Below, in pieces: positions 23,137 through 27,665 of a DNA stretch of 27,665 bases (the first letter of the stretch is position 1; every line of letters begins with the position of its first letter). Position numbers and translations under genes: made by a program. Origin of the DNA: Pseudomonadota bacterium (lineage in GTDB: Bacteria > Pseudomonadota > Gammaproteobacteria > Halothiobacillales > Halothiobacillaceae); NCBI GenBank assembly GCA_021795795.1, contig JAJYPA010000056.1, positions 1-27,665 on the forward strand, written 5' to 3'. The notes under the pieces were generated by a model. The model was not told the origin of the DNA. It saw only the letters and a program-made list of their open reading frames with translations, and did not search any database.

Positions 23137-24670
23137 TTTGTATGATCAAGCTGAGTACGAGGCATTTGCTACTGCTACTTTCGCTACACCTGCTACTCAT
23201 TGGGATGACCCAGTACCACTGGTTCTCAAAAGCGAATCAACGCCATACCCGATCGACGTGCTACCAGATACTCTGCGACACGCGGTGATTGAGGTGCAAT
23301 CCTTCACCCAAGCGCCTTTGGCCATGGTGGCCACGGCAGCGATTACAGCCATGGCGGCATGCGTTCAAGCACATTTTGATGTGGAGCGTGCGCCTTCTCT
23401 TCATGGCCCCACATCGTTATATGGACTGATCCTCGCCGATTCCGGCGAGCGGAAAACGACGGTTGAAGATGTTTTCAACCGCCCAATCGCCGCGCATGAC
23501 GCGCATCACCGCATCAGGGGAGAAAACGCTCGCAAAAGCTTCGAAGACGAGTCGGCGATGTGGGAGTCTGAAAAATCTGTTCGGGCACGTACTTTTTCCA
23601 ACGCCAAAAGCCCGGAGGAAAAGGCGAATGCGCTCGATTTTCTCAAAGACCACATGGAGAGTGAACCTAAGCTACCCCGGACCCCGAAAATCGTTGCCAC
23701 CGACATCACGCCTGAACAACTCGCGTTTTCACTGGCAAACATGTGGCCATGTAAGCATCTATCGACATCTGAGGGCGGGGTGATTTTTGGCGGTCATGGC
23801 ATGAAGTCTGACAACATCCTAAAAAATCTGGCTGTATTGAATACCGCGTGGGGCGGCAAAGTCGAGGGCGTGGATCGCCGCACCTCGGAAAGCTACCCCG
23901 CAAGCGATGGAGTTCGATGCTCGGCGTCCATTATGGTGCAACCGAGTGTAATCCAGTCATTTCTTGAAAAGTCCGGCACCCTTGCACGCGGCTCAGGATT
24001 TTTAGCGAGGTTTTTGGTGTGCTGGCCTGAGAGCACGCAAGGATATCGCCCGTTTAAGTATGCACCAGCATCTTGGCCGAACTTAAATCAGATGCATGCC
24101 GTTATGACTGGATTGCTTGATCGTGAACCAGCCATGGATGAGGAAGGCCATTTAACACCCGAAATGCTGCGATTTTCAGACGATGGACGCCGCACATGGA
24201 TATCAGTTCATGACCAGATCGAAATCGAACTGCGCAGAGGGGGAGACCTTCACGAGTTACGTGATTCAGCAAGCAAGGCCGCAGATAACGTGGCGCGATT
24301 GGCTGCCGTTTTTCATTGCGCAGAAAAACGATCAGGGGACATCGAATCCGATCACGTTGAGGCCGCCGCGATAATTGTGTCATGGCACCTTGACGAAGCC
24401 AAACGACTGTTTAATGAACTGGCGGTTCCATTGGGTGTGCTTCACGCCAAAACGCTAATTGACTGGCTCACCAAGGAATGTCGCTCCACGGGAAGCAGAC
24501 GCATTACAACTCGAAAAATCAGTCAATACGCCCCTAACCAACTGCGCGCAAAAGCCGCACGAGATGCTGCCCTCGAGTTACTTGAAGACGCCAACCATCT
24601 GCGCATTGATGGCGAAGGCAAAACTCGCTTCGTAGAGCTGAACCCCTCATTGCTGGGGGTGTCATCATGA
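23129..24670 (+). CDS. DUF3987 (YfjI-like) replication-associated ATPase
   Basis: A 513-aa member of the DUF3987 family, found as YfjI in the E. coli CP4-57 prophage and in many integrative elements, and thought to be a helicase-like replication protein. The P-loop is the unusual form LILADSGERKTTVEDVF at about 101-116 (GERKTT rather than GxGKT). A long charged helical insert (120-185) follows. Then come LSTSEGGVIFGGHGMKSDNI and RCSASIMVQPSVI, and the family-typical GSGFLARFLVCWPEST. The C-terminal part resembles a winged-helix domain (RRITTRKISQYAPNQLRAKA). The ATG lies in the end of the CHC2 gene after GAGG, and the stop overlaps the next gene by 4 bp. Catalysis has not been tested for this type. 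Confidence 0.88.
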   Translation: MASLYDQAEYEAFATATFATPATHWDDPVPLVLKSESTPYPIDVLPDTLRHAVIEVQSFTQAPLAMVATAAITAMAACVQAHFDVERAPSLHGPTSLYGLILADSGERKTTVEDVFNRPIAAHDAHHRIRGENARKSFEDESAMWESEKSVRARTFSNAKSPEEKANALDFLKDHMESEPKLPRTPKIVATDITPEQLAFSLANMWPCKHLSTSEGGVIFGGHGMKSDNILKNLAVLNTAWGGKVEGVDRRTSESYPASDGVRCSASIMVQPSVIQSFLEKSGTLARGSGFLARFLVCWPESTQGYRPFKYAPASWPNLNQMHAVMTGLLDREPAMDEEGHLTPEMLRFSDDGRRTWISVHDQIEIELRRGGDLHELRDSASKAADNVARLAAVFHCAEKRSGDIESDHVEAAAIIVSWHLDEAKRLFNELAVPLGVLHAKTLIDWLTKECRSTGSRRITTRKISQYAPNQLRAKAARDAALELLEDANHLRIDGEGKTRFVELNPSLLGVSS

Positions 24671-25065
24671 GCTTTGCAAACAAGATGCGCTCAATATTGA
24701 CCAAACCACCTGTCGCATGTGTAGCAACTGCAGCAGTAGCAACGCAGCCAGTAAATGTTAGGGGAACACCAGTAGCAGAAGTAGCAACTGTAGCGATAGC
24801 AAAGGGGCAGGCGCCTGAGAACATCAGACAGATGATTCAGTCAATCGCACCGAACGCCACAGACGAACTTGTATATTGGATCTGGCGCGATGCGTTTAGC
24901 CCCAAGACAGAAGGCTCATATAGCGAAAGATTGTCTCATGTTGAATGGTGGGCTGATTTGGCGAAGAATCACCCCGAAACCGTTTACCTAGCAATCACAT
25001 CCCCCCCGGAATATCTGAAATATCTGGACAAAAAAACGTCCAAAAATTTTCCCCGTGATGACTAA
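24667..25065 (+). CDS. Unknown 132-aa element protein with a VAT repeat
   Basis: I do not recognise a family. The gene overlaps the DUF3987 stop (ATGA), with GGGGGT as ribosome binding site, and closes the operon. Residues 14-50 are low-complexity Ala/Val/Thr (CVATAAVATQPVNV and EVATVAIAKG), encoded by an imperfect DNA repeat of about 24 bp at 24721 and 24781, exactly 60 bp apart. The rest looks like a compact helical domain (NIRQMIQSIAPNATDELVYW, SYSERLSHVEWWADLAKNHP) rich in Trp and Tyr. Products at this position often assist replication or modulate a host function, but nothing here proves either. Confidence 0.75.
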   Translation: MSFANKMRSILTKPPVACVATAAVATQPVNVRGTPVAEVATVAIAKGQAPENIRQMIQSIAPNATDELVYWIWRDAFSPKTEGSYSERLSHVEWWADLAKNHPETVYLAITSPPEYLKYLDKKTSKNFPRDD

Positions 25066-25174
25066 AGGAGGTACTCATAGACGGCAAACGCCGGTTGAAT
25101 AATGGCCGGATGAATTGATTTTGGTCATGCAGGACAATTTAGAGTTGTACCACCGACCGTGAATGATCAAAAGG
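25066..25174. other. Module junction with an orphan Shine-Dalgarno sequence
   Basis: Right after the stop of the 132-aa gene stands a perfect AGGAGG (25066-25071), followed 5 nt later by ATA and a 12-codon frame ending in TGA, with no ATG. This looks like the remnant of a deleted or replaced downstream gene. The remaining 90 bp hold no gene and no clear terminator, and the convergent hsdR ends at 25175. Confidence 0.5.
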
Positions 25175-27665
25175 TTATATAACCCCGCCCACGCCTTTGT
25201 ACTTTTCCACAAACGCGGCGATTTTCTGGAACACGCTTTGCTTTTTGGTCAGGTACTGCGGGTTTAACGGGCTCATCTTGGGCAGCACAGCATTCAGCTC
25301 CGTGCCACTGTCACTGGCAAATTCCCGCTTGAGCGAGGTGGTAATGTAGCGTCTGGCCGCGTCTGCATTCAGGTTCTCAGCGCCAATCAGCTCTTGCGCC
25401 TCCCGCTGCTGTTCGGCTTGGGCAAAGGTAAAGAAGGCATCAATCACGCTGGCCTTATCGCCAATCTTGTCCAGATCGGTCTGGTTGATAAAGTCCACCA
25501 GTAAGCTCTCTTTGGCGCGGTTACCCAAGCTCCCGCGAATCAGGCGGCGCACTTCATCCACCAGTTCCGACTTGCTCTTAACCTGCTTGTTGTGCTCGAA
25601 GATCAGTTCCAGAATGTAATCTAAGTTGATTTCCTGTGATTTGAGCAAATCCACCTCAAACACCACGTCATCCCAGTCGAGGGTAGATTTTTCCTTCTCG
25701 GCGGACGATTTTTCCCGGCGCAACCAATCACGCACATCGTTATAAGTTGAGCGGTAATCCTGAATTTTGCGCTCGGCGGGGAGCGTGATGGCTTGCAGCG
25801 CAGTCAGATCGTCATCATTCAGATAATGCTTGGCTTTGAACGCCTCCACCGCTGCCGGGTCATTCATATCCACGCTCTGCAAGGCTTTCAAACTGGCAAA
25901 CTCGTCGTAGTTTTGCAGGATATTCTCCACGCGCAAATACTCGCCAAACAGCTTGGCAAACGCTTTTTTATCAGACTCTTTCTCGATGGCTGCTGGGTCG
26001 GGAAAGCGTGCTTCCAGCTCCTTCACCACGTCCACAAAACCACGCCGTGCTTCGCCGGTGGTCGCATCGGTGAAGCCTTGCATGTATTCGGTGTAGCTCT
26101 TTTCCAGCACCACATTCTTGGTGTTCTTGTCGCCAAACAGCGTGATGGCGTCAATCGTCGCCTGCTCCAGGTCGCGGAAAGTGACGATGTTGCCGAAGGT
26201 TTTGGTGGCGTCAAAAATGCGGTTGGTGCGCGAGTAAGCCTGCATCAGCCCGTGGTAACGCAGGTTTTTATCCACGAACAGCGTGTTCAGCGTGGGCGCG
26301 TCAAAGCCCGTCAGGAACATGCCGACCACAATCAACAGGTCTATTTCCTTGGCTTTGACCTGCTTGGCCAGATCGCGGTAATAATTCTGGAAGCCATTGC
26401 TATCGACGCTGAAATTGGTTTTGAACAGCGTGTTGTAGTCCGCAATCGCCGCGCTCAAAAACTCTTTGGCGCTGCTGTTCATGGCCGACACATCAAAGCT
26501 CTCATCCTGAATGTCACCAACGGCTTCCTGCTCTTCATTAGCCGCAAACGAGAAGATGGTGGCTACCTTCAACGGCTTATCGATATCCTTCTGCAACTCC
26601 CTGAATGACTCGTAATACAGCTTGGCCGCATCCACGCTGCTGACGGCAAACATCGCGTTGAACCCTTTATTGCCTGCTTGCAGGCGGTGGGTTTTCTGGC
26701 GGAAGTTGTTCAGGATGTACTGGGTGATTTCGCGGATACGGTCGGGGTGCAACAAGGCCTGCCTGTTTTCAGCCGCGCTGAGTTTCTTCTCATCCTGCTC
26801 GGTTTCAATCGCCTTGAATTGTGGGCGCACATCGTTGTAATCCACCTTGAATTTGAGCACCTTCTCGTCGCGAATCGCATCGGTGATGACATACGAATGC
26901 AGTTCACGCCCAAACACGCTGGCGGTGGTTTCGGCACCCAGTGCGTTTTCAGGGAAGATCGGCGTGCCGGTAAAGCCAAACTGATAGAACTTCTTGAATT
27001 TCTTCTTCAGGTTCTTCTGCGCTTCACCGAATTGACTACGATGGCATTCATCAAAAATGAACACCACCTGCTTGCCGTAGATGGGCAAGTCGGCTTCACT
27101 CTTCATCAGGTTATTGAGCTTTTGGATAGTGGTAACGACGATCTTGTTATCGTCCTTGTCCAGGTTTTCTCTCAGCCCCGCTGTACTGTTCGAACCATTC
27201 ACGCTATCCGGCGAAAAACGCTGGTATTCCTTCATGGTCTGGTAATCGAGGTCTTTTCTGTCCACCACAAAAAACACCTTGTCGATAAAATCCAGTTCGG
27301 TGGCCAAGCGCGCCGCTTTGAAACTGGTCAGTGTCTTGCCCGAGCCAGTGGTGTGCCAGATATAGCCACCGCCCTCAAGATGGCTCCAGTTCTTGGCTTG
27401 ATAGGCGCTGTTGATTTTCCACAAAATGCGTTCGGTAGCGGCAATCTGATAGGGGCGCATCACCAGCAAGGTATCACTTACATCAAACACCGAATAATGC
27501 AGCAACACAGTAAGCAGTGTGTTCTTCTGAAAAAAGGTGGCGGTAAAGTCTTTCAGGTCTTTGATCAGGCTGTTATCCGCCTTCGCCCAGTTCATGGTGA
27601 AGTCGAAGCTGTTCTTGTTGCGCTGAGTGGTATTGGCAAAATAGCGGCAATCGATGCCGTTGGAG
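25175..27665 (-). CDS. hsdR: Type I restriction enzyme subunit HsdR, C-terminal 829 residues (cut by window edge)
   Basis: The motor and nuclease subunit of a type I restriction-modification system, which translocates and cuts unmethylated DNA. The frame continues through the right edge (upstream codons read [20 protein letters not shown]), so the start and the N-terminal nuclease domain lie outside. Visible are the helicase motifs: Walker [25 protein letters not shown] in [25 protein letters not shown] and motif [19 protein letters not shown]. The helical C-terminal region ends [10 protein letters not shown]. It closely resembles EcoR124I-type (type IC) HsdR throughout. HsdM and HsdS are expected further right. 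It is convergent with the replication operon and is probably cargo of the element. Confidence 0.95.
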   Translation of the reverse strand, partial: SNGIDCRYFANTTQRNKNSFDFTMNWAKADNSLIKDLKDFTATFFQKNTLLTVLLHYSVFDVSDTLLVMRPYQIAATERILWKINSAYQAKNWSHLEGGGYIWHTTGSGKTLTSFKAARLATELDFIDKVFFVVDRKDLDYQTMKEYQRFSPDSVNGSNSTAGLRENLDKDDNKIVVTTIQKLNNLMKSEADLPIYGKQVVFIFDECHRSQFGEAQKNLKKKFKKFYQFGFTGTPIFPENALGAETTASVFGRELHSYVITDAIRDEKVLKFKVDYNDVRPQFKAIETEQDEKKLSAAENRQALLHPDRIREITQYILNNFRQKTHRLQAGNKGFNAMFAVSSVDAAKLYYESFRELQKDIDKPLKVATIFSFAANEEQEAVGDIQDESFDVSAMNSSAKEFLSAAIADYNTLFKTNFSVDSNGFQNYYRDLAKQVKAKEIDLLIVVGMFLTGFDAPTLNTLFVDKNLRYHGLMQAYSRTNRIFDATKTFGNIVTFRDLEQATIDAITLFGDKNTKNVVLEKSYTEYMQGFTDATTGEARRGFVDVVKELEARFPDPAAIEKESDKKAFAKLFGEYLRVENILQNYDEFASLKALQSVDMNDPAAVEAFKAKHYLNDDDLTALQAITLPAERKIQDYRSTYNDVRDWLRREKSSAEKEKSTLDWDDVVFEVDLLKSQEINLDYILELIFEHNKQVKSKSELVDEVRRLIRGSLGNRAKESLLVDFINQTDLDKIGDKASVIDAFFTFAQAEQQREAQELIGAENLNADAARRYITTSLKREFASDSGTELNAVLPKMSPLNPQYLTKKQSVFQKIAAFVEKYKGVGGVI

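Noticed and set aside
25793..26608. 271-codon open frame on the plus strand
   Set aside because: It is antisense to the well-conserved hsdR helicase region, with no ribosome binding site or family match.
19783..27665. Second att copy (repeat of the tRNA-His 3' end) inside the window
   Set aside because: I scanned for the T-arm/acceptor sequence downstream and did not find it, so the right boundary must be outside, or the element uses another site.

Overview
The window is a chromosomal segment of a gammaproteobacterium with a mobile element inserted next to a tRNA. Diagnostic gammaproteobacterial features are fabA-fabB, RlmK/RlmL fused in one protein, the divergent fur/bamE pair, rppH-ptsP beside a PSPase-like HAD gene (the Pseudomonas PA0335-PA0337 order) and a Pro-Arg-His tRNA array. 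The flavour resembles Halothiobacillus or another Chromatiales-like lineage, but that genus-level guess rests on overall impression only.

Region 1 (1-16.3 kb) is ordinary core genome. From left to right it holds the start of moeA, mobA, a fructosamine-kinase-family gene, a small secreted protein, a YgjP-type metallopeptidase and pepA, all on the minus strand. Then come a small membrane protein (+), an NlpC/P60 lipoprotein and rlmKL (-), a YejF-like double ABC ATPase (+) whose N-terminus carries seven GGCCCA hexamers, fabB and fabA (-), a DUF423 membrane protein and bamE (-), fur (+), a DUF1134/EipA-like lipoprotein (-), a small unknown protein and dcd (+), and the HAD phosphatase (-). Several convergent pairs are separated by visible hairpins.

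Region 2 (16.5-19.8 kb) holds rppH and ptsP, overlapping by 11 bp. A near-consensus sigma70 promoter (TTGACA-17-TATCAT, GC-rich discriminator) follows, driving tRNA-Pro(TGG), tRNA-Arg(TCT) and tRNA-His(GTG), with an intrinsic terminator behind the last tRNA.

Region 3 (about 19.8 kb to the right edge) looks like an integrative element or genomic island. It starts with a 446-bp non-coding stretch dense in TGGGGC repeats and palindromes. A plausible promoter and two tiny overlapping ORFs lead directly into a tyrosine integrase. The integrase is coupled to an unknown 293-aa protein. After a structured intergenic region comes a tightly overlapped operon: an AlpA/HTH-like protein, a CHC2-type primase zinc-finger protein, a DUF3987 (YfjI-like) ATPase and an unknown 132-aa protein. 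This resembles the integration and replication module of P4-like satellites or small integrative elements. A convergent, right-truncated hsdR (type I restriction, EcoR124I-like) is the apparent defence cargo; hsdM and hsdS would lie beyond the window.

The most interesting parts are the control region of the element (repeats, palindromes, mini-ORFs), its two unrecognised proteins, the loss of one metal-site ligand set in Fur, and the hexamer array in the ABC ATPase.
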